A stretch of 64,000 nucleotides of DNA, taken from NCBI GenBank assembly GCA_964020085.1, contig OZ026598.1, forward strand, positions 12,852,516 to 12,916,515. The letters are read 5' to 3'. The DNA is from Micromussa lordhowensis. Lineage: Eukaryota > Cnidaria > Anthozoa > Scleractinia > Lobophylliidae. The notes beneath the pieces are model-generated. The model was given only the letters and a program-made list of their open reading frames with translations. It was not told the origin of the DNA and did not search any database. Positions 1-10,904 of the stretch are shown piece after piece; position 1 is the stretch's first letter; each line of letters opens with the position of its first letter. The translations under genes were made by a program, and so were the position numbers.

Positions 1-525
1 GAAATTTACGAAAACTGCGAAATTTACGATAATATGTAATACCACTTACAAAATCAACAAAATTATTCAAGGGGTTGTAGGGAAGGCCCATCAAAATTTA
101 CGAGGGTTGCGAAAATTGCGAAATTTAAGAAAACTGCGAAATTTACTATAATTTGCAAGACCTGTGATGAAATCCACGAAATTTATTCCAAGGGTTTCAG
201 GGAAGGCCCAGAGAAAGCTATGAGAATTGCGAAAACAGCAAAATTTATGAAAACTGCGAAATTTTACGATAATATGTAATACCACTTACAAAATCAACAA
301 ACTTATTCAAGGGGTTGTATGGAAGGGCCATCAAAATTTATGAGGGTTGCGAAAATTGCAAAATTTACGAAAACTGCGAAATTTACGATAATTTGTAAGA
401 CCTGTGACAAAATCAATGAAATTTATTGCCAGGGTTTCAGGGAAGCCCAGAGAAAGCTACGAGAATTGCGAAAACTGCAAAATTTACGAAATCCGCGAAT
501 TTTACGATAAAATGTAACACCACTT
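1..525. repeat. Dimeric tandem repeat, ~240-bp period, cut by the window edge
   Basis: The landmark GATAATATGTAATACCACTT occurs at 28 and 268, and a diverged copy starts at 506, so the period is about 240 then 238 bp. Each period contains two related halves of about 120 bp: one ends in AATACCACTTAC, the other in the related CAAGACCTGTGA. Both halves share GAAAACTGCGAAATTTACGA-like and TTATTCAAGGG-like blocks. This is a higher-order (dimeric) satellite or the internal repeats of a mobile element. Short open frames on both strands here (91-285 minus, 319-510 plus) follow the repeat and are not credible genes. The array continues to the left of the window. Confidence 0.85.
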
Positions 526-561
526 AGGGAATCAATTCATGATAATTGATGCAAATTCCCT
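526..561. repeat. Hairpin at the end of the dimeric repeat
   Basis: AGGGAATCAATT (526-537) pairs with AATTGAT (544-550) and ATTCCCT (555-561). The loop is CATGAT and a GCAA bulge interrupts the right arm. It lies exactly where the repeat array ends, so it may be the end of a repeat-carrying element. Function unknown. Confidence 0.5.
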
Positions 562-2800
562 AGCCTATCAATGAATTCTAGGAAATTATTCAAAGGGTCA
601 AATGAATGTCATAGATGAAAATTACCAGAACTGCAATATTTAGGTAAATTTGGAAATGTATGCATTTTTCTAACGTATCTTCTGACAGCCCTTAAAAAGT
701 AAATGTAATTTTATACCAGAACATTAATGTGAAATGCCTTGCACCCTCACTTTATATGAAACTAGAATTTTTATTCAATTTACTCAGTTCATCTTTCGTT
801 TGGTCAATGAAATTAAAGGTATGAACATTAATTTCATGACATTGGGTAAAACATTATTTACTGAGCACGACAGTGGAATGTCCTTTAATAGGGATACGGT
901 TGTTCGAATAACTATTTTGTATGTGGAAATAAATTGGGCATTTTTTATATCTTTCTGCATGGGCTACAACGCGCAACAAAGGTGATTCCACGTTTGCTCT
1001 CTGCGAATTTCAAAAGTAGTTTCAACATTAAACTCACAGTTCCAGGCATACAAAGTAGTCCCTTGATATAGAATTCTCTGAAATGAAGTGTCCGTAGTCT
1101 TTAAAGACGGTGGTCAATAAAGAAAGCAGCATATATATATCTTATTAGACGTTTTGGTGTGTAGTATCGCTGTATATTTTTACGAGTTGTGCAGTATTTT
1201 GACGAGCCTGTAGGGCGAGTCAAAATGCAAACAAATGCTAACCGCAATAAGGCCAATGCAAGATGTAGCTGAGCTGGGCAGGTAGCTGAGCTGGTAGCTG
1301 AGCTGGCATCGGTCACTTCTCTCGAGCAGGATTCCGGAGCAGAATTTGCTTGCCTGAACAAGATTTTGAGCAGAAAACGCCATAGCTCTTACTGAGTGTT
1401 TCCCACCGTTAGAATACGCCGGCAATTTTACGAGCAGAATCAGTATTCAAAACAAGTTTGGTAATATATAACAAGGTAATATATATTTTGGTTAAACCAA
1501 AGCTGACTCCGGTAAAGCGGTGACTCTGAGCAGGAGCCGACCGATTATATTTAGCGTTCTGTAACTGCTGTCTAAAGGAAGTCTGCCCGAGGACATCATT
1601 AAGTCCAATGAAGGTGCAAGTCTAACGATTTGCTAGCAGGCGTCGTCCATTATCGTACATGAAACGGCCCTGAGATGTGTAAACCCGTGTTTGCACTGTG
1701 CATGGGCTTGGCGATAATGTTGTGCTTGCTTCAGACAGCAAAGAGCTTTAGCCACATCAATTCAGGGCTTAGACTTGCAACGGACTCGACATTTGTACTG
1801 CTGGTTGCGTTATTTGGCCTGACCATTGATGGGCTAAAGACTTAAAAAATGTGGTATGTGGTACTGTTGAATCGATACTTTCCCGCTCGATGAAACTCAA
1901 GTACATCCGGGACATTGCTGTTTGCGAGCAAAACATGGCCACAGACCTCGTCAAAGACTGATCGTGAGTAGCTTTGCTTGTTTTCTCAAATTGGGGCGTT
2001 TTCAGCCTACCTAACTATGAGAACTGTCTGTGATTCGCTAGCGGGAATAAGATTTGATTGTGTGACTACCGGTCGATCATTGACGTAGGTACAACATGCG
2101 GAGTGTTCGCTTACTCGTATTTAATTATGGCCTAGTTTGCTTGAAGTTCAATCGATTCTCGATGTAGGAACCCCTTATTCAGTCCATTTAAGACGATGCA
2201 GGCCTTCTCCGCCGCGGCTTTGATATGTGAATGTTTGTGTTCCCAAGACTCGAATTCTTTGTTGGAAGCACTCATATTAAATTGTAGAATTCATGATTCG
2301 ATGAAAAGACGGTGGATGTAGTCTTTTTGGCTTCAAAAGTCATACGGGAGAGTGATTTCCTTTTTTTTGAGCCACGATAAGTCTTGTGGAAAGCTAGCTC
2401 TAGGACAGAATTCTATCAAAGATCATCAGTGACAAGTCAAATTCTGTGGCTTTTTTTGGCGGATACAGGCAATTAGATCCATTGCGAAAACTAGCCATGT
2501 CATACAGGAACCTGAAATATTACACTGATATTTCAGTATTGTAGCTTTTCACTGGGTTCAAACGTCCAACTCTCTAAAACGAGAGACTTGACTAGGGTAT
2601 ACTAGTGGCCGATCGAGAAACAACAATTATAATATTCTATGAGAATAACAACAGCAATAAATTGAGAATGACGCAGAAGTGTTTCAAGGATTGTTGTCTC
2701 CAACCCTCTCCTCATCGCCACCCTCACCCACCAGAAGGCGACAAACTAGGAACTGGAAACCATGAAATCAGCACCATATTTCAGCCCAAGTCGACTAAGG
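562..2800. other. Non-coding AT-rich stretch with a short 12-13-bp tandem repeat
   Basis: I see no gene with recognisable domains or exon structure here. The open frames are short and overlap on both strands. Two small structures stand out. Three copies of TAGCTGAGCTGG lie at 1265-1306. A hairpin with 8-bp arms ATTTTGAC/GTCAAAAT lies at 1196-1226. A frame open from 2605 runs into the satellite, but its unique part shows no domain. Confidence 0.6.
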
Positions 2801-4224
2801 GGTTAGTCCTAGGCAATAAGGCGAAAAAGAAGCGGTTAGTCCGAGGCGATAAGGCGAAAAAGAAGCGGTTAGTCCGAGGCGATAAGGCAAAAAAGAACGG
2901 GTTAGTCCGAGGCGATAAGGCGAAAAAGAAGAGGTTAGTCCGAGGCGATAAGGCGAAAAAGAAGCGGTTAGTCCGAGGCGATAATGCGAAAAAGAAACGG
3001 TTAGTCCGAGGCGATAAGGCGAAAAAGAAGCGGTTAGTCCGAGGCGATAGGGCGAAAAACAAGCGGTTGTCTGAGGCGATAAGGCGAAAAAGAAGCGGTT
3101 AGTCCGAGGCGATAAGGCGAAAAAGAAGAGGTTAGTCCCAGGCGATAAGGCGAAAAAGAAGCGGTTAGTCCGAGGCGATAAGGCGAAAAAGAAGCGGTTA
3201 GTCCGAGGCGATAAGGCGAAAAAGAAGCGGTTAGTCCGAGGCGATAATGCGAAAAAGAAGCGGACAGTCCGAGGCGATAAGGCGAAAAAGAAGCGGTTAG
3301 TCCGAGGCGATAGGGCGAAAAACAAGCGGTTGTCTGAGGCCATAAGGCGAGAAAGAAGCGGTTAGTCCGAGGCAATAAGGCGAAAAAGAAGCGGTTAGTC
3401 CGAGGCGATAAGGCGAAAAAGAAGCGGTTCCTCCGAAGCGATAAGGCGAAAAAAAAGGTTAGTCCGAGGCGATAAGGCGAAAAAGAAGCGGTTAGTCCTA
3501 GGCGATAAGGCGAAAAACAAGGTTAGTCCGAGGCGATAAGGCGAAAAAGAAGCGGTTAGTCCGAGGCGATAAGGCGAAAAAGAAGTGGTTAGTCCGAGGC
3601 GATAAGGCGAAAAACAAGGTTAGTCCGAGGCGATAAGGCGAAAAAGAAGCGGTTAGTCCGAGGCAATAAGGCAAAAAAGAAGCGGTTAATCTGAGGCGAT
3701 AAGGCGAAAAAGAAGCGGTTAATCCGAGGCGATAAGGCGAAAAAGAAGCGGTTAGTCCGAGGCAATAAGGCAAAAAAGAAGCGGTTAATCTGAGGCGATA
3801 AGGCGAAAAAGAAGCCGTTAATCCGAGGTGATAAGGCGAAAAAGAAGCAGTTAGTCCGAGGCGATAAGGCGAAAAAGAAGCGGTTAGTCCGAGGCAATAA
3901 TGCGAAAAAGAAGCGGTTAGTCCGAGGCGATAAGGCGAAAAAGAAGCGGTTAGTCCGAGGTGATAAGGCGAAAAAGAGGGTTCGTCCGAGGCGATAAGGC
4001 GAAAAAGAAGCGGTTAGTCCGAGGCGATAAGGCGAAAAAGAAGCGGTTAGTCCGAGGCGATAAGGCGAAAAAGAAGCAGTTACTCCGAGGGGATAAGGCG
4101 CAAAAGAAGCGGTTAGTCCGAGGCGATAAGGCGAAAAAGAAGCGGTTAGTCCGAGGCGATAAGGCGAAAAAGAAGCAGTTACTCCGAGGCGATAAGGCGA
4201 AAAAGAAGCGGTTAGTCCGAGGCG

Positions 4225-5872
4225 ATAAGGCGAAAAGTAAGCCGTTAGTCAGAGGCCATAAGGCGAAAAAGAAGGTTAGTCCGAGGCGATAAGGCGAAAA
4301 AGAAGCAGTTAGTCCGAGGCGATAATGTGAAAAAGAAGCGGTTAGTGCGAGGCGATAAGGCGAAAAAGAAGCAGTTAGTCCGAGGCGATAAGGCGAAAAA
4401 GAAGGGTAGTCCCAGGCGATAAGGCGAAAAAGAAGCAGTTAGTCCGAGGCGATAAGGCGAAAAAGAAGAGGTTAGTCCGAGGCGATAACGAGAAAAAGAA
4501 AGGGTTAGTCCGAGGCGATAAGGGGAAAAAGAAGCGGTTAGTCCGAGGGGATAAGCCGAAAAAGAAGCGGTTAGTCCGAGGCGATAAGGCGAAAAAGAAG
4601 CAGTTAGTCTGAGGCGATAAGGCGAAAAAGAAGCAGTTAGTCCGAGGCGATAATGTGAAAAAGAAGCGGTTAGTGCGAGGCGATAAGGCGAAAAAGAAGC
4701 AGTTAGTCCGAGGCGATAAGGCGAAAAAGAAGGGTAGTCCCAGGCGATAAGGCGAAAAAGAAGCAGTTAGTCCGAGGCGATAAGGCGAAAAAGAAGAGGT
4801 TAGTCCGAGGCGATAACGAGAAAAAGAAGGGGTTAGTCCGAGGCGATAAGGGGAAAAAGAAGCGGTTAGTCCGAGGGGATAAGCCGAAAAAGAAGCGGTT
4901 AGTCCGAGGCGATAAGGCGAAAAAGAAGCAGTTAGTCTGAGGCGATAAGGCGAAAAAGAAGCGGTTAGTCCGAGGCGATAACGAGAAAAAGAAGGGGTTA
5001 GTCCGAGGCGATAAGGCGAAAAAGAAGCGGTTAGTCCGAGGGGATAAGCCGAAAAAGAAGCGCTTAGTCCGAGGCGATAAGGCGAAAAAGAAGCGGTTAG
5101 TCCGAGGGGATAAGCCGAAAAAGAAGCGGTTAGTCCGAGGCGATAAGGCGAAAAAGAAGCGGTTAGTCCGAGGGGATAAGGCGAAAAAGAAGGTTAGTCC
5201 GAGGCGATAAGGCGAAAAAGAAGCGGTTAGTCCGAGGGGATAAGGCGAAAAAGAAGGTTAGTCCGAGGCGATAAGGCGAAAAAGAAGCGGTTAGTCCGAG
5301 GCGATAAGGCGAAAAAGAAGCGGTTGGTCCGAGGGGATAAGCCGAAAAAGAAGCGGTTAGTCCGAGGCGATAAGGCGAAAAAGAAGCGGTTAGTCCGAGG
5401 GGATAAGCCGAAAAAGAAGGTTAGTCCGAGGCGATAAGGCGAAAAAGAAGCGGTTAGTCCGAGGGGATAAGGCGAAAAAGAAGGTTAGTCCGAGGCGATA
5501 AGGCGAAAAAGAAGCGGTTAGTCCGAGGCGATAAGGCGAAAAAAAAGCGGTTAGTCCGAGGCGATAAGGTGAAAAAGAAGCGGTTAGTCCGAGGCGATAA
5601 CGCGAAAAAGAAGGGGTTAGTCCGAGGCGATAAGGCGAAAAAGAAGCGGTCAGTCCGAGGCGATAAGGCGAAAAAGAAGCGCTTAGTCCGAGGCGATAAG
5701 GCGAAAAAGAAGGTTAGTCTGAGGCGATAAGGCGAAAAAGAAGCGGTTAGTCCGAGGCGGTAAGGCGAAAAAGAAGCGGTTAATCCAAGGCGATAAGGCG
5801 AAAAAGAAGCGATTAATCCGAGGCGATAAGGCGAAAAAGAAGCCGTTAGTCCAAGGCGATAAGGCGAAAAAG
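4225..5872 (+). repeat. Satellite higher-order block A, copy 1 (copy 2 at ~9989-11636)
   Basis: The rare variant CGAAAAGTAAGCCGTTAGTC at 4231 recurs at 9995, and variant order then matches at a constant offset of 5764 bp up to about 5872/11636. At that point the downstream copy jumps to a different part of the array. Boundaries are good to about one unit. Confidence 0.8.
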
Positions 5873-8800
5873 AAGGTTAGTCCGAGGCGATAAGGCGAAA
5901 AAGAAGGTTAGTCCGAGGCGATAAGGCGAAAAAGAAGCGGCTAGTCCGAGGCGATAAGGCGAAAAAGAAGTAGTTAGTCCGAGGCGATAAGGCGAAAAAG
6001 AAGGTTAGTCTGAGGCGATAAGGCGAAAAAGAAGCGGTTAGTCCGAGGCGATAAGGCGAAATAAAAGCGGGTAATCCGAGGCAATAAGGCGAAAAAGAAG
6101 CGGTTAATCCGAGGCGATAAGGCGAAAAAGAAGCAGTTACTCCGAGGCGATAAGGCGAAAAAAAAGCAGTTAGTTCGAGGCGATAAGGCGAAAAAGAAGC
6201 GGTTAGTCCGAGGCGATAAGGCGAAAAAGAAGTGGTTAGTCCGAGGCGATAAGGCGAAAAAGAAGCGGTTAATCTTAGGCGATAAGGCGAAAAAGAAGCG
6301 GTTAGTCCGAGGTGATAAGGCGAAAAAGAAGGTTAGTCCGAGGCGATAAGGCGAAAAAGAAGCGGTTAGTCCGAGGCGATAAGGCGAAAAAGAAGCCGTT
6401 AGTCCGAGGCGATAAGGCGAAAAAGAAGCAGTTAGTCCGAGGGGATAAGGCGCAAAAGAAGCGGTTAGTCCGAGGCGATAAGGCGAAAAAGAAGCGGTTA
6501 ATCCGAGGCAATAAGGCGAAAAAGAAGGGATTAATCCGAGGCGATAAGGCGAAAAAGAAGCAGTTAGTCCGAGGCGATAAGGCGAAAAAGAAGCGGTTAG
6601 TCCGAGGCGATAAGGCGAAATAGAAGCGGTTAATCCGAGGCAATAAGGCGAAAAAGAAGCGGTTAATCCGAGGCGATAAGGCGAAAAAGAAGCAGTTACT
6701 CCGAGGCGACAAGGCGAAAAAAAAGCAGTTAGTTCGAGGCGATAAGGCGAAAAAGAAGCGGTTAGTCCGAGGCGATAAGGCGAAAAAGAAGTGGTTAGTC
6801 CGAGGCGATAAGGCGAAAAACAAGGTTAGTCCGAGGCGATAAGGCGAAAAAGAAGCGGTTAGTCCGAGGCGATAAGGCGAAAAAGAAGTGGTTAGTCCGA
6901 GGCGATAAGGCGAAAAACAAGGTTAGTCCGAGGCGATAAGGCAAAAAAGAAGCGGTTAGTCCGTGGCAATAAGGCGAAAAAGAAGCGGTTAATCTTAGGC
7001 GATAAGGCGAAAAAGAAGCGGTTAATCCGAGGCGATAAGGCGAAAAAGAAGCGGTTAGTCCGAGGCGATAAGGCGAAAAAGAAGCAGTTAGTCCGAGGCG
7101 ATAACGCGAAAAAGAAGGGGTTAGTCCGAGGCGATAAGGCGAAAAAGAAGCGGTTAGTCCGAGGCGATAAGGCGAAAAAGAAGCGCTTAGTCCGAGGCGA
7201 TCAGGCGAAAAAGAAGGTTAGTCCGAGGCGATAGGGCGAAAAAGAAGCGGTTAGTCCGAGGCGGTAAGGCGAAAAAGAAGCGGTTAATCCAAGGCGATAA
7301 GGCGAAAAAGAAGCGGTTAATCCGAGGCGATAAGGCGAAAAAGAAGCCGTTAGTCCAAGGCGATAAGGCGAAAAACAAGCGGTTAGTCCGCGGCGATAAT
7401 GCGAAAAAGAAGCGGTTAGTCCAAGGCGATAAGGCGAAAAAGAAGCGGTTAGTCCGAGGCGGTAAGGCGAAAAAGAAGCGGTTAATCCAAGGCGATAAGG
7501 CGAAAAAGAAGCGGTTAATCCGAGGCGATAAGGCCAAAAAGAAGCCGTTAGTCCAAGGCGATAAGGCGAAAAAGAAGCGGTTAGTCTGCGGCGATAATGC
7601 GAAAAAGAAGCGGTTAGTCTGCAGCGATAAGGCGAAAAAGAAGCGGTTAGTCCGAGGCGGTAAGGCGAAAAAGAAGCGGTTAATCCAAGGCGATAAGGCG
7701 AAAAAGAAGCGATTAATCCGAGGCGATAAGGCGAAAAAGAAGCCGTTAGTCCAAGGCGATAAGGCGAAAAAGAAGGTTAGTCCGAGGCGATAAGGCGAAA
7801 AAGAAGGTTAGTCCGAGGCGATAAGGCGAAAAAGAAGCGGCTAGTCCGAGGCGATAAGGCGAAAAAGAAGTAGTTAGTCCGAGGCGATAAGGCGAAAAAG
7901 AAGGTTAGTCTGAGGCGATAAGGCGAAAAAGAAGCGGTTAGTCCGAGGCGATAAGGCGAAATAAAAGCGGGTAATCCGAGGCAATAAGGCGAAAAAGAAG
8001 CGGTTAATCCGAGGCGATAAGGCGAAAAAGAAGCAGTTACTCCGAGGCGATAAGGCGAAAAAAAAGCAGTTAGTTCGAGGCGATAAGGCGAAAAAGAAGC
8101 GGTTAGTCCGAGGCGATAAGGCGAAAAAGAAGTGGTTAGTCCGAGGCGATAAGGCGAAAAAGAAGCGGTTAATCTTAGGCGATAAGGCGAAAAAGAAGCG
8201 GTTAGTCCGAGGTGATAAGGCGAAAAAGAAGGTTAGTCCGAGGCGATAAGGCGAAAAAGAAGCGGTTAGTCCGAGGCGATAAGGCGAAAAAGAAGCCGTT
8301 AGTCCGAGGCGATAAGGCGAAAAAGAAGCAGTTAGTCCGAGGGGATAAGGCGCAAAAGAAGCGGTTAGTCCGAGGCGATAAGGCGAAAAAGAAGCGGTTA
8401 ATCCAAGGCAATAAGGCGAAAAAGAAGCGATTAATCCGAGGCGATAAGGCGAAAAAGAAGCAGTTAGTCCGAGGCGATAAGGCGAAAAAGAAGCGGTTAG
8501 TCCGAGGCGATAAGGCGAAATAGAAGCGGTTAATCCGAGGCAATAAGGCGAAAAAGAAGCGGTTAATCCGAGGCGATAAGGCGAAAAAGAAGCAGTTACT
8601 CCGAGGCGACAAGGCGAAAAAAAAGCAGTTAGTTCGAGGCGATAAGGCGAAAAAGAAGCGGTTAGTCCGAGGCGATAAGGCGAAAAAGAAGTGGTTAGTC
8701 CGAGGCGATAAGGCGAAAAACAAGGTTAGTCCGAGGCGATAAGGCGAAAAAGAAGCGGTTAGTCCGAGGCGATAAGGCGAAAAAGAAGTGGTTAGTCCGA

Positions 8801-9524
8801 GGCGATAAGGCGAAAAACAAGGTTAGTCCGAGGCGATAAGGCAAAAAAGAAGCGGTTAGTCCGTGGCAATAAGGCGAAAAAGAAGCGGTTAATCTTAGGC
8901 GATAAGGCGAAAAAGAAGCGGTTAACCCGAGGCGATAAGGCGAAAAAGAAGCGGTTAGTCCGAGGCGATAAGGCGAAAAAGAAGCAGTTAGTCCGAGGCG
9001 ATAACGCGAAAAAGAAGGGGTTAGTCCGAGGCGATAAGGCGAAAAAGAAGCGGTTAGTCCGAGGCGATAAGGCGAAAAAGAAGCGCTTAGTCCGAGGCGA
9101 TCAGGCGAAAAAGAAGGTTAGTCCGAGGCGATAGGGCGAAAAAGAAGCGGTTAGTCCGAGGCGGTAAGGCGAAAAAGAAGCGGTTAATCCAAGGCGATAA
9201 GGCGAAAAAGAAGCGGTTAATCCGAGGCGATAAGGCGAAAAAGAAGCCGTTAGTCCAAGGCGATAAGGCGAAAAACAAGCGGTTAGTCCGCGGCGATAAT
9301 GCGAAAAAGAAGCGGTTAGTCCAAGGCGATAAGGCGAAAAAGAAGCGGTTAGTCCGAGGCGGTAAGGCGAAAAAGAAGCGGTTAATCCAAGGCGATAAGG
9401 CGAAAAAGAAGCGGTTAATCCGAGGCGATAAGGCCAAAAAGAAGCCGTTAGTCCAAGGCGATAAGGCGAAAAAGAAGCGGTTAGTCTGCGGCGATAATGC
9501 GAAAAAGAAGCGGTTAGTCTGCAG
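5725..9524 (+). repeat. Tandem duplication of a 1,900-bp satellite block
   Basis: Two adjacent blocks, ~5725-7624 and ~7625-9524, carry the same series of unit variants at an offset of 1900 bp (for example the frame at 6302-6823 against 8202-8723). They include shared rarities such as GGCGAAATAAAAGCGGGTAA. Only a few substitutions separate the copies. 1900 is not a multiple of 33 because several 31-bp units are included. Confidence 0.85.
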
Positions 9525-9998
9525 CGATAAGGCGAAAAAGAAGCGGTTAGTCCGAGGCGGTAAGGCGAAAAAGAAGCGGTTAATCCAAGGCGATAAGGCG
9601 AAAAAGAAGCGGTTAATCCGAGGCGATAAGGCGAAAAAGAAGCCGTTAGTCCAAGGCGATAAGGCGAAAAAGAAGCGGTTAGTCCGCGGCGATAATGCGA
9701 AAAAGAAGCGGTTAGTCCGCGGCGATAATGCGAAAAAGAAGCGGTTAGTCCAAGGCGATAAGGCGAAAAAGAAGCGCTTAGTCCGAGGCGATAAGGCGAA
9801 AAAGAAGCCGTTACTCCGAGGCGATAAGGCGAAAAAGAAGCAGTTAGTCCGAGGGGATAAGGCGCAAAAGAAGCGGTTAGTCCGAGGCGATAAGGCGAAA
9901 AAGAAGCGGTTAATCCGAGGCAATAAGGCGAAAAAGAAGCGGTTAATCCGAGGCGATAAGGCGAAAAAGAAGCAGTTAGTCCGAGGCGATAAGGCGAA
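6722..9998 (+). repeat. Satellite higher-order block B, copy 1 (copy 2 at ~11636-14912)
   Basis: Variant order matches at a constant offset of 4914 bp over about 3.3 kb, spanning part of the 1.9-kb tandem duplication. The open frame at 8202-8723 and its counterpart at 13116-13637 translate identically. This copying is therefore younger than the 1.9-kb duplication. It ends at 9998/14912, where one copy goes to AAAAGTAAG and the other to AAAAAAAAGCAG. Confidence 0.85.
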
Positions 9999-10904
9999 AA
10001 GTAAGCCGTTAGTCAGAGGCCATAAGGCGAAAAAGAAGGTTAGTCCGAGGCGATAAGGCGAAAAAGAAGCAGTTAGTCCGAGGCGATAATGTGAAAAAGA
10101 AGCGGTTAGTGCGAGGCGATAAGGCGAAAAAGAAGCAGTTAGTCCGAGGCGATAAGGCGAAAAAGAAGGGTAGTCCCAGGCGATAAGGCGAAAAAGAAGC
10201 AGTTAGTCCGAGGCGATAAGGCGAAAAAGAAGAGGTTAGTCCGAGGCGATAACGAGAAAAAGAAAGGGTTAGTCCGAGGCGATAAGGGGAAAAAGAAGCG
10301 GTTAGTCCGAGGGGATAAGCCGAAAAAGAAGCGGTTAGTCCGAGGCGATAAGGCGAAAAAGAAGCAGTTAGTCTGAGGCGATAAGGCGAAAAAGAAGCAG
10401 TTAGTCCGAGGCGATAATGTGAAAAAGAAGCGGTTAGTGCGAGGCGATAAGGCGAAAAAGAAGCAGTTAGTCCGAGGCGATAAGGCGAAAAAGAAGGGTA
10501 GTCCCAGGCGATAAGGCGAAAAAGAAGCAGTTAGTCCGAGGCGATAAGGCGAAAAAGAAGAGGTTAGTCCGAGGCGATAACGAGAAAAAGAAGGGGTTAG
10601 TCCGAGGCGATAAGGGGAAAAAGAAGCGGTTAGTCCGAGGGGATAAGCCGAAAAAGAAGCGGTTAGTCCGAGGCGATAAGGCGAAAAAGAAGCAGTTAGT
10701 CTGAGGCGATAAGGCGAAAAAGAAGCGGTTAGTCCGAGGCGATAACGAGAAAAAGAAGGGGTTAGTCCGAGGCGATAAGGCGAAAAAGAAGCGGTTAGTC
10801 CGAGGGGATAAGCCGAAAAAGAAGCGCTTAGTCCGAGGCGATAAGGCGAAAAAGAAGCGGTTAGTCCGAGGGGATAAGCCGAAAAAGAAGCGGTTAGTCC
10901 GAGG

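Noticed and set aside
2605..3102. A 165-codon plus-strand frame that enters the satellite from unique sequence
   Set aside because: The unique ~65 codons show no domain, promoter or splice pattern, and the remainder is the satellite's own open frame.
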